The notes under the pieces: model-generated
Told to the model about the DNA's origin: nothing
The model's database searches: none
Seen by the model: only the letters and a program-made list of their open reading frames with translations
Position numbers and translations under genes: made by a program
In this document: positions 1 to 11,579 of the stretch, one piece after another
Layout: each line of letters begins with the position of its first letter
Numbering within the stretch: position 1 is the stretch's first letter
DNA from: Engraulis encrasicolus
Lineage: Eukaryota > Chordata > Actinopteri > Clupeiformes > Engraulidae
Length of the DNA stretch: 64,000 nt
NCBI RefSeq assembly: GCF_034702125.1
Contig: NC_085869.1
Span: 14,301,407 to 14,365,406 of the forward strand
Direction: 5' to 3'

Positions 1-47
1 AGAAGTATATCTATTTAGCATCAGCTAATGTGTTCGACACATACACA

Positions 48-266
<219 letters not shown>

Positions 267-469
267 TCTCTACAATGTGCCTTGTGTGCCCTTGTCTTGG
301 CTTATCTCCATAATGTGTCACTAGAGAATGAGTTTATTTAAATCTTCCCTTTATTTATTGCTGTGAGGGGTGTACTTAAATGTAGTAATGTCATTTTCAA
401 CATCACCAGAGTTTTTAAAAGACCAGTGATTTGGCCTTTCTCTCCACTGCTGGAATGAGAGCATCACAC

Positions 470-660
470 AGTATGTGGCAGCCATGACGTAGTGTTTAAT
501 GGGATGAGCTTTAGATCAGAGGGTTGCAGGTTCGAATCCCACCCTCCTTGTCCCACTCCATGGCTGAGGTGCCATTGAACAAGGCACCTCACCACACATA
601 TCATGTTCTGCCAATAACTGTAAGTCACTTTGGGTAAAAGCGTCAAATAAGTGTAATGTA
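470..660 (+). mobile_element. tRNA-derived SINE (V-SINE/HE1-like), nearly complete
   Basis: The head carries a pol III B-box, GGTTCGAATCC, near 531-541. The middle part (gctgaggtgcc..gaacaaggcacctcacc) is the conserved fish SINE core. The tail (aagtcactttgggtaaaagcgtc, then taatgta repeats) is the usual LINE-borrowed 3' end. Three other SINEs with related heads lie in the window at 6385-6593, 42425-42692 and 57697-57926. Confidence 0.8.
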
Positions 661-3520
661 GGCTAGTACAATTAGCCTATAATAATGTAATAATGTAATA
701 ATATACAACAATAATATCAAACATACATTTCTGGTGGCAAGAAAATAGCACATGTTACACAGTGAAAAGAAAATATAACACATAGGCCTACTGCATCTGA
801 CAATTGACATTTGACATCTTGCATCTTACCTTTCTTCATTATGTACTTTCTTCACCTTCTTCACCTCTGCTAATAGGGCGCTTCATATGCGCAGCATCTG
901 CACGGAAATGACTGAGGTGTGCGCTGGAGGTGCTTGGGTAGCTGGAAGGCAAGCTATGGCTGCTATTCCATAGTTAGTTAATTGGTTGTTCTAAAGGCAG
1001 ACTCAACAACCTATTCAAGGTTATGATATTAGCCTATCCCTAAGACATGTTCAGCTAAAATGAATGCAGTTCTCTGCTGTAATTAATTGGTTACATTACG
1101 CGTAAATAGACCCGTTTTACGAGCACATTATTCATTTGAACATTGCTTTCACAGTTGGCAATACACTTGCCAGCATATTATTTCCCCATTATTTTGGGCT
1201 GGAATTCGCAGTACGGAGAAGGGGGTGTTGCTTGATGCGCTGCCGTCTGCTCCTTGTCCGACCGCTCGTCCTATCACCTCACAGTCGCCAAATGCTTTGC
1301 ACAGTTCATTCAGTTGCGCCGAGTAGCCAACACGAGAATGACACTGGATGAAGCGGCTGGAGTGGCAACAAGTGCAGAACCTTTTTACCATCTCACTATT
1401 GGCTTTGTCATCGTGGCGAAAGAATGTCCAGGTATTTACCTCAACCATCTCTTTTTTTCCCCCTTTGAAGTGCGATTTAGCTTATATGCGGTTATTTCAC
1501 TCACGTGCGTAAAGCATGTTTTGAGGTCGATTGATATACTCTGACTGGAACTGACACCCTATTTGTATTAAAATTATGTTTTATTTGTTCGAAATTGGAT
1601 TGCTGAAGCTGTTGAAAAATCTCTGTATGCCAGTGTGTTTCAACTACAGTTTTTTTCCTACGAAAGTTATTGTGAGTGCACAGTTTTATGACTGATGGGT
1701 GAAATGGCAAAATGGTTCATTAGAAAATAAGTAACAGCGTGTGGATCCCGCTTTGCTTAGACTATAAGTTCAGGTCAATGCTGTCCAATATTTTTATTCA
1801 TTTAATAATGCGACAGTTTTCTCCAAGCTGCGTGACATCTTTTGAAGTTTTACAAAGAACCCATATTCTAAGCGATTTTAGGATTTGCGACTGAACGACT
1901 TCAGGTTCTTTTTTCGCCAGTGTATTCTGCTTGTATCTTTTGCTGATGACTGGTCTTTTGTGTTAGTTAATGTGATGGCACAAGCACACTGTGTTCAGAA
2001 GTCATTGTATGACTATGTACTGAAATGCGTTGCGCTGCGTCTTCCCCAATTTATTGTAATGACATCTTTGATGGATCATATATCTGGTGATATTTGCCTT
2101 ATGTTACTGTTCTGAAGCGAAAAAGTTATCGCCGACAAGATGATTATTTCTCCTATTAGTACGGTACACGTTGTGGAATGGATATGTGATTTGGTTTCAT
2201 AGTAGTCGGCATATGCGGTATATTAGGGTCAACCCGTTCTGCATGCTCAACACCTATGCAGACAGTTGTCTACATCACAAAGATGACCTCCGTAGCCTAC
2301 ACATTTACCATTGCCCACTTGCATGCTACTTAACAAAAAAAAACATTTTGTGTCAGTTTTATTTTTTTTATATCAATGTCATAAGATTGGTGTACAATTC
2401 GGATGAACCTGAGGGGGGGAAATAAATGTACAGTATATCTGTCTAGAATGTACTGACCACAAGGGGGCGTAACAGTCCAAACTGGAGATTTTAATAATGC
2501 CTCCACTCAACCTCAATACCATTTTGATAGGCAACAGCAGCATTACATCTAAGGCATGGGCGTTTCATTTTGCATTTCACGAGAAGCTATTTGTCTATTC
2601 TATTTGTCTTTGCCACTGTCCTGCTAAAAGTCTACATAATCATTACTGATAGGTTTTGTATTGCATTTCTGTAGGCCTTGAGAAATTATTTCCATATAAA
2701 GCTTGGGCACCTCTAAGAAATGGATAGCACACTCACTCCTGCAGGGCAGCGTAACTGTGGGTGGACTTTCATCACAAGATACCTAAGATAGAAATCTAAT
2801 CATTTGAAAGGGGAAACTTGGCATTATTCTTATGCGAATCTTCCAAATGCCCAAAGATAATCATTTTAGCAACACCAAATGGAATACTTTAGTGTATTAC
2901 ATCCAGGGTGTAAAATCTTCGGAAGGGAATAGTGTGACGGGTGGGAAAAAAGTGGCACTTAATCCGCTTAATTGAACAATTACTCACACTGCTGTCTTGT
3001 CTGACTTCTTGTCCTGCCAGGAGGATGCCCGTTCTAATCGGCCGACCCCCTTCTCCCTCCTCTTATCTCCTCTGCTCTGCCTGCGCATGACTCCTCTGCT
3101 GTCCTGTCAAGCTGTAATACAGTGTTCTGGATTGCTGTTTACTAGACAGATAAACACTGTCTGATTTGCTTTTTTCTCCTTCTTTTTTTCTCAAATCCAT
3201 CGTCTCTCATGAATGAGAATGCATACAGCAATGTGATTCAGGTCAATCTGATCTCAATCATGAAATGGGCACAAAGCACAAACCATTTGGCCCATTGGAC
3301 TGTGAAGCTGGATTTCCAAACGAACGGCCAGTGATTGTAATGAAGTATAGGATGAATGTCCGCAACACTGTTAATGCTCCCAGATTTATTGGCACGACGT
3401 TTCGGACCTCAGTCCTTCTTCAAGTGCAACCAAACCACTGATATGTAATGACTCCCATCCATTAAAACCATCTTTCAAAAAATATATCAATAATGACTGC
3501 CTATTAGGACAGCAGAATCA
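661..3520. other. Intergenic stretch upstream of the LRRC3-like gene; no gene seen
   Basis: Mixed-composition DNA without a convincing coding exon; the longest open frames (about 60-100 codons) show no domain or splice context. Around 3390-3430 there is a short interspersed-repeat fragment with the motif gacgtttcgg..ccttcttcaag, which recurs near 52910-52945. A 5' untranslated exon of the LRRC3-like gene may lie here, but I cannot place it. Confidence 0.5.
2457..2469 (+). promoter_or_regulatory. CTCF-like motif
   Basis: CCACAAGGGGGCG matches the CTCF core consensus CCASYAGRKGGC at all but one position. A single 13-bp match is weak evidence, and such motifs are often carried by repeats. Confidence 0.22.
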
Positions 3521-3545
3521 TCAAGGCCACGTCTGGACGTCGGAT

Positions 3546-4676
3546 ATGCTTTTCCTTATGGGGACTCCCTTGCCTAGGAAGTTGCTCATCTTGCTGCTGT
3601 GCGCCCTGCTCCGGGTCTTGCTCTTCATCATGCTGCTCTCCAGCTCACTGGCCTCCTCCTCCTCCTCCTGCCCCAGGGGCTGCCACTGCTCGGAGCGCTC
3701 TGGCGGCCTGACCGTGGTGCAGTGCACGGCGCGCAACCTGGACAGCGTGCCGCAGGACTTGCCGCGCGACACCGTGGCTCTCCTCCTCTCCTCCAACCTC
3801 ATCCGCCACATCCCCAGCCAGGCCTTCCGGAACCTCCCGCGCCTGCAGGAGCTGGACCTGTCGCGCAACCGCATCGAGACGGTGGACGCCGGCGCCTTCC
3901 AGGGCGTGACGGACAGCCTGCGTGCCCTGGACCTCTCCAACAACCTGCTCCAGAGCGTGCCCAAGGAGGCCTTCGCCCGGCTGCATGCCAAGGTGCGGTT
4001 TCTATCACCATGTCAGAATCGTCACAATAACTGAATATGCACAACAATACCTCTTCTTAATACATGTTCTATGTAGCCTATGTCTGCTGTTGCCCAGTCT
4101 TGCACTTGATATGTCTGTAAGGGTATTATATAGGTACTCTAGGTGTAACATATATGTACTGTCTATGTCTAATTGTCCATGTCCACACCTAAAGTCTATG
4201 TCTATATCTGCATGGGAAAGTAAGAAACGTAATTTCCAATTCTTTGTATGACCAGTGCATGTAAAGAAATTGACAATAAAACCGACTTCACTTGGCTTGA
4301 CTTGAAGGTGCGGCTATCGGACAACCCGTGGCACTGCGAGTGCGCGCTACAGGAGGTGCTGCGCGAGCTCCAGCTGGACCCGGAGACAGTGAACGAGGTG
4401 AGCTGCCACACCTCCTCGCTGGCGGGGGAGCACGCCGGCAAGCCGCTCATCCAGGTGCTGGACGCCGGCGTCAACTTCTGCAACTTCCACCACAAGACCA
4501 CCGACGTGGCCATGTTCGTCACCATGTTCGGCTGGTTCGCCATGGTCATCTCCTACGTCATCTACTATGTGCGGCACAACCAGGAGGACGCCCGCCGGCA
4601 CCTGGAGTACCTCAAGTCGCTGCCCAGCAGCTCGCACATCAGCAAGGACTTTGACACCATCAGCACAGTGCTATAA
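3546..4676 (+). CDS. lrrc3: Leucine-rich repeat containing protein 3 family, two coding exons (3546-3992 and 4308-4676)
   Basis: A 271-residue type I membrane protein with extracellular leucine-rich repeats; the molecular role of the family is poorly known. Order: signal-like hydrophobic stretch (about 12-36), LRRNT with C42, C46, C48 and C60, three LRRs (about 77-147), LRRCT with DNPWHCECALQ (C159, C161) and C182, a transmembrane helix (about 216-236, with VTMFGWFAMVISYVIYYV) and a short cytoplasmic tail beginning RHNQEDARRHLEYLKSLPS, the family's hallmark. Human LRRC3 and LRRC3B are 257 and 259 residues, so the length fits. CECALQEVL, LDP and KPL.Q.LDAG favour LRRC3; the tail ending TISTVL recalls LRRC3B. 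Start M1 (3546) or M5 (3558) are both possible. The joined frame needs removal of 3993-4307; unspliced, translation stops at 4032-4034, before LRRCT and the helix. Confidence 0.9.
3993..4307 (+). mobile_element. 315-bp intron inside the lrrc3-like coding region, apparently a LINE 3'-end insertion
   Basis: The 9-bp sequence AAGGTGCGG occurs at 3990-3998 and again at 4305-4313, bracketing 306 bp of foreign-looking DNA. The insert ends with gaaattgacaataaaaccg followed by ttcacttggcttgacttg, a polyadenylation-like signal plus short-repeat tail typical of fish L2/CR1-type LINEs. With the GT of the first repeat as donor (AAG|GTGCGG) and the AG of the second as acceptor (GAAG|GTGCGG), splicing removes the insert and one repeat copy exactly and restores ..AK|VRLSDNP... 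Codon 149 ends at 3992, so the intron is phase 0. That it is spliced is inferred. Confidence 0.8.
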
Positions 4677-4784
4677 TAGAAGCAGAGGCGGAACAACTCC
4701 ACACAGGGCCCCCTGCCAGGGCCCCAGGATGGGCAAAACACTGATGGGGGCCCCTCCATTCATAGCCTGGTATGACCAACCCAT

Positions 4785-4810
4785 AACTACATTACATTAC
4801 ATCACACGTA
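4785..4810 (-). mobile_element. Detached 3' tail of a SINE (body at 6385-6593)
   Basis: The acattacattacat run matches the 3' tail expected of the minus-strand SINE whose body resumes at 6385. The two parts are separated by the inverted-repeat element 4811-6384. Confidence 0.55.
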
Positions 4811-6384
4811 TAGGCGAGTACATTTAGGGTTTAACCCCAAAAAAATTGATACAAAAGGTTTTTTTATGGATTCTATTACTATTGGACCTGCTAAATGACA
4901 TACTAAAAATCTAGTAAAATCTGACATTGGGAAATGAGTTTTTTCAACATGGCTGCCATAGGCTTATTATAAGGGTCAAGAGACACTCCAGGTGAATAGG
5001 CCAAAAAAATTTGCTTGCCGATATCACCATGAAACTTAATCCGGTGATTACTCACATATTTGTGAGAAAAAAATGTATTGCAAGTTTTCTGAAATGTTAT
5101 GTTTTAATATGGTAATTGGACTATATCTAATTAAATATGCATTACATTTCAAAATGCCAAAACTCAAAATCTGAAAAAGCCAGGCTCAAAATTATTCTTT
5201 TTTTCTTTCCAGTAAGCCAAAAGATACCTTCAGAAGACATTATGGACATCTCTTTTTTGTAGTAAATCTAAAAATCTTTGTGCAGATATGCCAGCTAGTG
5301 TTTTTTTTTTTTCAAAACATGGTTATTTAACACCTCTCTTAGATTTAAATAATTGAGTTTTATGTGTCTCAAGTTCTTCCAGACATTCTTTGAGTCTGGT
5401 GGTATCATTCTTAGCATGTATCAAGGGCAAGGTCAGCTGTCCTCAAATCATAGCCTCTCCACAGAGGTGTCCTAAGGGCTGGTGCTGGGACTCCTATTTG
5501 CCATGTACACCACATCACTGGGCCATGTTATCTGTTCTCACAGCTTCTCATACTACTGTTACACCGATGAAGCACAGTTACTTTGTGCCAGATGACTCCA
5601 CGGTCACACACATTTCCGCTTGCCTCTCTGAACTATCCACAAGTATGAAGGAATGCAATCTTCAGTTGAGCCTTGCCCAAATGCACTGCTGGTGATCCCA
5701 GCCAAAGATTTAGGTTGCCATGATATCGAGCTCAATATGGGTTCTGTTACTGTTGCCTCAAATAAGGCCACAAGAAATCTAGGTGTCATTGTTGATTACC
5801 ATCTATCATTCTCTGACCACATAGCCTCAGTTTGCCAGTCATGTCCTCTTTTTCATGCCCTAATTGAATACAAGGCCCTGACCCTTGCCTATGAAGCTAC
5901 AACAGGCCCTACTCTGTCTTACCCGAAAGCTATGCTAAAGCCCTATGTCCTTTCAGGATATTGTCTGTCTCCAGTACCAACCGTTTCACCTTGCCCTCTA
6001 CTTACACATGTAGTGGCTCCTGTCTATTCAGTTCAGCTGCTGAAAGACCCAAAATACCTAGTGACACCATGATTCATCACTGATGATGTGCCCTGACAAA
6101 CAGCACATGGATATTATCATAGCAGTAGTGTCTTTATCCACCCAAACAGCACTCCAAACAAACAGATCCTGAAAACATGTTAGTTCATGCCAATGTAATT
6201 ATCATGTTGTAACCTTTATTTTAAAAAACTTTGATCTTGAAAATGACACCTTTCCTGAAGTCAGATTTTCCTAGATTTTTAGTATGTTATTAAGGACACT
6301 TAGAGGTAACATAATCAGTTGAAAAACCTTTTGTATCAATTTTTTTGGGGTTAGGGCCTTTTTTTGCATAGATGTACTCGCCTA
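4811..6384. mobile_element. 1.57-kb element with ~150-bp terminal inverted repeats
   Basis: The left end starts TAGGCGAGTACAT and the right end is its reverse complement (ATGTACTCGCCTA, ends 6384). The arms (about 4811-4960 and 6230-6384) share long blocks such as ACCCCAAAAAAATTGATACA. The flanks both show gta, compatible with a 3-bp target duplication. The interior holds a decayed reverse transcriptase, not a transposase, so the element is non-autonomous or composite. Confidence 0.65.
5400..5895 (+). pseudogene. LINE reverse transcriptase relic
   Basis: A degraded non-LTR reverse transcriptase. One frame gives PKGWCWDSYL, a remnant of the PQGSVLGPLLF motif; another gives RNLGVIVDYHLSFSDHIASV, the LGV-D--LSF-DHI motif following the palm domain in L2/Jockey-type enzymes. 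The motifs fall in different frames with stops between them. Confidence 0.65.
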
Positions 6385-6593
6385 GTACCTGACGCTTTTT
6401 TTAATCCAAAGGGATTTACAGTTATTTACAGTGCAGGGTATTGGTGACAGTCCCTGGAGCAGTCTCGGGTAAGGTGCCTTGCTCAAGGGCACTTCAGCCA
6501 TGGACGGAGGTGTAGGGAGGGGGTCAGGTGGGATTTGAACCGACAACCACGCGATTGAAAGACAAACTCTCTAACCACTGTGCTATGGCTGCC
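6385..6593 (-). mobile_element. tRNA-derived SINE body, minus strand
   Basis: Reversed, it reads ggcagccatagcacagtggttagag (A-box region), GGTTCAAATCC (B-box), the core ggctgaagtgcccttgagc and a tail aaatccctttggattaaa. It lies directly against the inverted-repeat element at 6384, which appears to have split it. Confidence 0.75.
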
Positions 6594-7098
6594 ATAATAC
6601 TTCTCTCCATTCGTATTCATGGTCTGGAGGTTCTTTGACACTGACTCGATTAGAAGGGCGGGGCGATTGCACTCAGTTCTGGTTTGAAACGATTGGACAG
6701 CTCTCACCCAAATCGTTCGATTATTGGCCGGCCACCTGGTGGATGATTAAACCCTCCCCAGAAAAGAACCTACAGACTATGAATGCGAATGAAGAGAAGT
6801 ATGTAACACTTTATTTTAGGGATACATCTATAAGCACTAATACATACAATGTTAATGCCTGCATAAGTAACTTGTAAGGCATGTACTAAGCAAACGCTAA
6901 GGCCTACTAGGTCCTTACTAAGGTTAATTTGGTAATAAATCCCTTATTGTGCATGAACAAGACATTTGCGAACACATGCCTAACAAATGTTTGATTTTGC
7001 TTTGTACATGCCTTACAAGTTACTTATACAGGAACATTGTATGTATTAGTGCTAATAGATGTATCCCTAAAATAAAGTGTTACCGAAAAGTATTATGG
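6592..7098. mobile_element. hAT-like MITE with ~40-bp inverted ends, split by a second MITE
   Basis: The left end (ccataatacttctctccattcg, running to ggttcttt near 6641) is matched in reverse by ggttcttt's complement near 6763 through gaatgaagagaagtat (6802); the last part of the end, agtattatgg, lies beyond the nested element at 7089-7098. Without the nested element this is about 220 bp. Confidence 0.6.
6803..7084. mobile_element. MITE with >80-bp terminal inverted repeats, nested
   Basis: The ends read GTAACACTTTATTTTAGGGA and its complement, with arms matching for about 80 bp (including ACTAATACATACAATGTT and AACTTGTAAGGCATGTAC). The flanks agaagtat and aaaagtat match at 7 of 8 bases, fitting an 8-bp hAT-type target duplication inside the host MITE. 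Confidence 0.75.
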
Positions 7099-7366
7099 GC
7101 GGGTCATACCATGCTACTCCACTCAGCCTGCCAAGGTCAAGGTCGGGCCCTGACCACCAATACCGGAGGGCCCTGGGCCTAGGGGCAAGAGCCTTGGTAT
7201 CCCTGATAGCATATGTGTGTGCGATCCTCTTCAAGCACATGAGCTTACTGTTTGGATTGTTTAATTTATTTAATTTTCTAAAACATTTTTGGCACAGTGT
7301 TGGGGTACTTCAAGCCTTAAAATCAAAGGAGGAGACGTATGTTTTCTTTTTTCCACTGAATGCACA

Positions 7367-7471
<105 letters not shown>

Positions 7472-7992
7472 CCCTCCTGGTACGTAAGGCCATACTGTTG
7501 ACTGTGTTGAGGCAATGATCTTTCCTTTGTATCACAGTGAATCATTATTCCACATTGTAGGCCTACACATAAACTCATACGGGACTTGACAGATTGTAAT
7601 TCCAATGCGTGATGTAAGACCCTGTGGAGTGTGAATAGGAATCTGGGAGTGATTATCCATAAACACGTTTTGGCGCCATGAATTTTGATTTCCTTTATTG
7701 ACATTCCATTCTCATGAGCAGGTTTTACACATGAATCAATATCTACACCCAAGATACTTCATATTGCGAACGGAATGGACAATGTGGAGAGAACAGCTTA
7801 TGCTCAATGCAAGCCATTGGATAACACAGGGAACAATGAGAAGCTCAATATCATTGTTTAACGCACTGTATGTTGCTGTTTATTCCTATTCATTACGTTT
7901 TATTTTTCTGTGGGTTAGACTGTTGCTCATTCATCCCCAGCCTCCACTGTAGTCTACTGTTATGGGCAGTGGCATCACCAGGGGGAAAGGTT

Positions 7993-8259
7993 AGGCCGGC
8001 CGCACACTGGCTCCGACAGCTCTGCGGCGCACTTTTTCTTCCGACAGAATTCGGACCCCCAAACCCAATTTCACACGAATATTGCATTGATAGTCAATGG
8101 GCGGCGCCGACAAAATAGAACTTGTCTCTAATTGCTATCCAACATCTGTGAATGTCTGCGGACATCGGCGCCAGTGTGCGTGGTTCTATTGAAAACAATG
8201 GAATCGAATTTTAGCTGAGCAGTGCTCAGCACTTTGTCGGAGCCAGTGTGCGGAAGCCC
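7993..8259. mobile_element. Harbinger-like MITE
   Basis: Terminal inverted repeats share CCGCACACTGGCTCCGACA (7999 on, and its complement ending near 8253). The direct repeat TTA flanks both sides (7990-7992 and 8260-8262), the target size used by PIF/Harbinger elements. No coding potential. Confidence 0.65.
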
Positions 8260-8309
8260 TTAGGTAGATTCGAAGGGCCCGGCAGTGACCAAAGCCCCTG
8301 GAAGGCCAT

Positions 8310-8500
8310 CAATGGCTACGTTTACATGAGACATTTAATTCGGAATTAACTACATTTAATTCTGAATAAAGCTGAATTCTGCTTTGAAAATGTCATGTGA
8401 ACAGTTTTAAATTAAATGAAAGATCAAAGGAAACTCGACTGAACTATTTAATTCGGAATTATTAATTCGGGATTAAAACCCTCATGTAAACATAGCAATT
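8310..8500. mobile_element. Short MITE with TTTACATGAG ends
   Basis: GGCTACGTTTACATGAG at the left and CTCATGTAAACATAGC at the right form inverted ends around AT-rich DNA with repeated TTAATTC(G/T)GAATT motifs. Superfamily not determined. Confidence 0.6.
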
Positions 8501-8810
8501 GTCATTTGTTTGACCTTTCTTTAACCAGGAAGGGTCCCACTGAGGTATAAAACCTCCTCTTCTGGGGAGTCCTTGAAGTACAGTTCGTATTAATACCATT
8601 GCCTGGCCTTGATGGCGGCCCTGGTCTTGGGTGTTATTTTTTGAGTGTCAGTGCAGGCCAGCTGTGGTGCAGCCTTGGCGACCTCGTCTGCCTGCCACTG
8701 ATGGGTGCCAGGGGTTTCTTGGCTGTCCTACCCCCCACTTTTTTGTGTGCCCTTGCGGATTCTACCAGCGGAGAGTCTGCCTCTGCCTGCCTGATACATG
8801 CAGAGCCGGA

Positions 8811-9081
8811 TTACGATGGCCTGGGGCCCCTAGGCTACTGGTTGCTGTGGGTCCCCCCCAGGAGGCCAACATTTCACGACAAATGAACATTGACAATATC
8901 ATAATTATGAGCTAGGAATTAAGGATAACGTGTCTACAAACTGTACTCAACACGACAGATGATTTTCTTCAACAGTGCATCTTGTCACAATTCTGCATTT
9001 TAAAAAAATCAGGGGGGCCCTGGCATATGGGGGGCCGCTAGGCTGCAGCCATATCTAGCCTGTGCATTTAATCCGGCCCTA
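8811..9081. mobile_element. hAT-like MITE, CAG(A/G)GCCGGATTA family
   Basis: The left end CAGAGCCGGATTACGATGG and right end (TTTAATCCGGCCCTA) are inverted copies. The interior has the facing blocks ggggccccctaggc-like and gccgctaggctgcagcc. No target duplication is clear. Confidence 0.5.
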
Positions 9082-9359
9082 GGCACCACGGGGCACCTTG
9101 TGGGCTTTTCGCTTACCGCTGGTCTCATCCCATCCTGGTCCCCCTTGGCTTTCATGGGGCCATGTCCACCACTACTACAGCCAACTGTACCGTGCTGTGC
9201 TGTGCTGGTCTCCCAGGCGGTTGTTGTTGCCAAGGCTTTCTAGTGGACAATCAGCCCACGCAATTGGGATGACATTGAGTCATCCGAGCCCATCAGATAA
9301 TGTGCTCGAATTACAAAAGTTCTCCTACTACAAAGTTATGAACTGTTTGCTGTGTCTTT

Positions 9360-10075
9360 GATAAGCCTATTGCCACTGCCAAATTGTTTGTTATTTGAAA
9401 CGTAGCACAATTAATGCTCTCTCTGAGGGGGAAAACAATGTACAATTTGTCCCAGTCCATGTTCACATGCCAAAGTGCCTACATACTGGTACCTTTATGC
9501 CTCACACTGTGTATCAGGCTCGACTGATGTTAAAGCAACCTGTTCACCTGTCTGTGCTTGTCAGATCCAATCATGCAAAACAATAAATATAGGGTGTACT
9601 ACTTGGACACATTTTTCAAACACTTATGATTGAATGTAAAGTTGTTTTCCCCTTCCCTCCCAATTCTCTTTGTACAGTGTTTTTCTGTGAAACGCTGCCC
9701 CTCTTCCAAATTGTGAAATCACGTCTGTTATTTTGGTGTCTGTACATGTGCTATCTAGCAAATTGTGCCACGTTGGCCTTAGATGGCTTTTGATTGTAGG
9801 AAGAGGGGTTGGTCGTATTTGAATTTCATGTGGGTTGGAAAAAAAATGTGAATGTTGCAGGATTACTGCAAGTGTTCAGTTTCTGAATGTATTATAAGCA
9901 AAAACTGGGGCAGTTTCAGACATTATCTCTGTTGCAGCTGTCTAACTTTTCTTCTTTTTCTTATTGTTCATTTTTTTGTATGTGAATAGCACATTTTGCT
10001 CGCAGTGGCAGTACCCTGTCTACTCATGCTTTGTATGTGTTCATGTAACCATGACTAAATAAATGTTCCAGACCG
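9360..10075 (+). other. T-rich unique stretch resembling a 3' untranslated region
   Basis: Low-repeat, T-rich DNA ending with aataaa at about 10057-10064 (actaaataaatgttcc); another AATAAA is near 9582. It may be a 3' UTR end of a + strand transcript, perhaps lrrc3, but no exon link is visible. Confidence 0.2.
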
Positions 10076-10760
10076 ATTCTGGAGCACAAGTCTACATAAG
10101 GCATCTCGTCCATGTTGCCAATGATATAATGGGATATGTTTATTTTCCTCACGTCTCAAACAACATTTAAAATGAGCAGATACAAAAAAAATCTTCCAGT
10201 GGTCTGTATATCCATCCACCCACCATTTCCAGGAAATCGTGCAAATTCCTGAAAGTACCATTCAAATTCTCTAATCTTGTTTGTCTGTTAAGCAGCGATG
10301 CATTTATGAATTCCAATGGTATAGTTTGCTGCGATTTGTTTCCTGTGGGAGATGCGTGTACATGCAATACCTGCCATAATAGAGACAAGAGGTTACTTGG
10401 TCATGCAGAGGAGAGAAGTGATGTGCCCTAGCTCTAATTTATAACCTCCTTCAATTGTCTTCCATTTGATTTGATTTGAATATATGAATTTAAAATGAAG
10501 GCATGGGGGCTCCTTTGGTGTGTCTGTGATTTGCACTGGTTTGGCTTTTGTTCATGCCAGACATTCGTGTTGAGGGAATGCATGTTAAAATGTGTTCCAC
10601 AAAAAAATGTGTACGAAGTTGAAGTCTTCTATCGCCGCCGTCCTCCATTTCTGGCCAGAGGTTTTAAAGAAGAAGGCTGCTGTATGTTTCATTGCCTCCC
10701 AGTCATGAGGCACAAACAGTAACAGAAGAAAAGTTGTAGCTGGGGATGAATAATAGATTT

Positions 10761-10762
<2 letters not shown>

Positions 10763-10797
<35 letters not shown>

Positions 10798-10821
10798 AAG
10801 AAAGAAAAAAAGAAAGAGAGG

Positions 10822-10875
<54 letters not shown>
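10763..10875. repeat. (GA)n microsatellite with GAAA interruptions
   Basis: GA runs broken by gaaagaaagaaagaaaaaaag in the middle. Confidence 0.96.
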
Positions 10876-10877
<2 letters not shown>

Positions 10878-11484
10878 ATTTATGTTCCTTGCAGCCTGTT
10901 TTCTCTCTCTCGTTCTCTGTCTTCTCTTTTGTTTCCAGAGACATCCAGCCTGTCCTCAGAGAATAGGTGTTTGGATTGCCTTCTTGCCCCGCTGCCTCTG
11001 AGCCTATGGCAGGATGGAGGGAAAGGGGGTTTCTGGGGGATCGATAGTGGATTCATTACGGTGATGGGGCTTTGGACTGCCGTTCCAAAAACTTTTTAAA
11101 GCTCCATTGTGTCTGCTGCTGGCTGCTGGCTCTTTTAATATAGTCAAGGTTCAGTTTAACTCCAGGATTGTAACATGATTATCCCAGCACCCGGAAGAGC
11201 AAAAAAAACCACATATTTCATTTTAGAAAGGAGATCCTTTTCTGTCAATCACATTCACACAATCTGGGGTTGTCAGCTGGCAGGTCTGCAGGGGTGAAGG
11301 TGATATTAAGAACGAAACTTGAGAAAAAGTTGAATCTAGGGAAACAATCACTGATGTAATTTAGTGTGAAAATTGTAAAAAAAAAATAATAGTTTGACTA
11401 TATTCTCAGTAAAAAAAAGAGGGGCACTGCCATTCTGACACACAGCTACCGAGTTTTAAATTGAATGGGGAAACTTGGGATGCT

Positions 11485-11576
11485 GTGTGTGTGTATGTGT
11501 TTGTGCGCGTGTGACGTGGTGTGTGTGTGTGCGTGTGTGTGTGTGCGCGCGCGCGCGTGTGTGTGTGTGTGTGTGC
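11485..11576. repeat. Imperfect (TG)n/(CG)n microsatellite
   Basis: TG repeats with a GCGCGCGCGCG core near 11545-11556. Confidence 0.92.
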
Positions 11577-11579
11577 ATG

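Noticed and set aside
530..545. tRNA gene
   Set aside because: The B-box is part of a SINE head with SINE core and tail; the cloverleaf is not intact. The same applies to the SINEs at 6385-6593, 42425-42692 and 57697-57926.
3521..3991. 156-codon reverse-strand frame opposite the lrrc3 exon
   Set aside because: Shadow of GC-rich LRR coding sequence; no domain and no support on that strand.
3993..4034. lrrc3 as a truncated protein of 162 residues ending at 4034
   Set aside because: The remaining LRRCT, transmembrane helix and tail follow intact after a clean AG/GT intron in phase, with no decay, so splicing is the better explanation. Not excluded without RNA.
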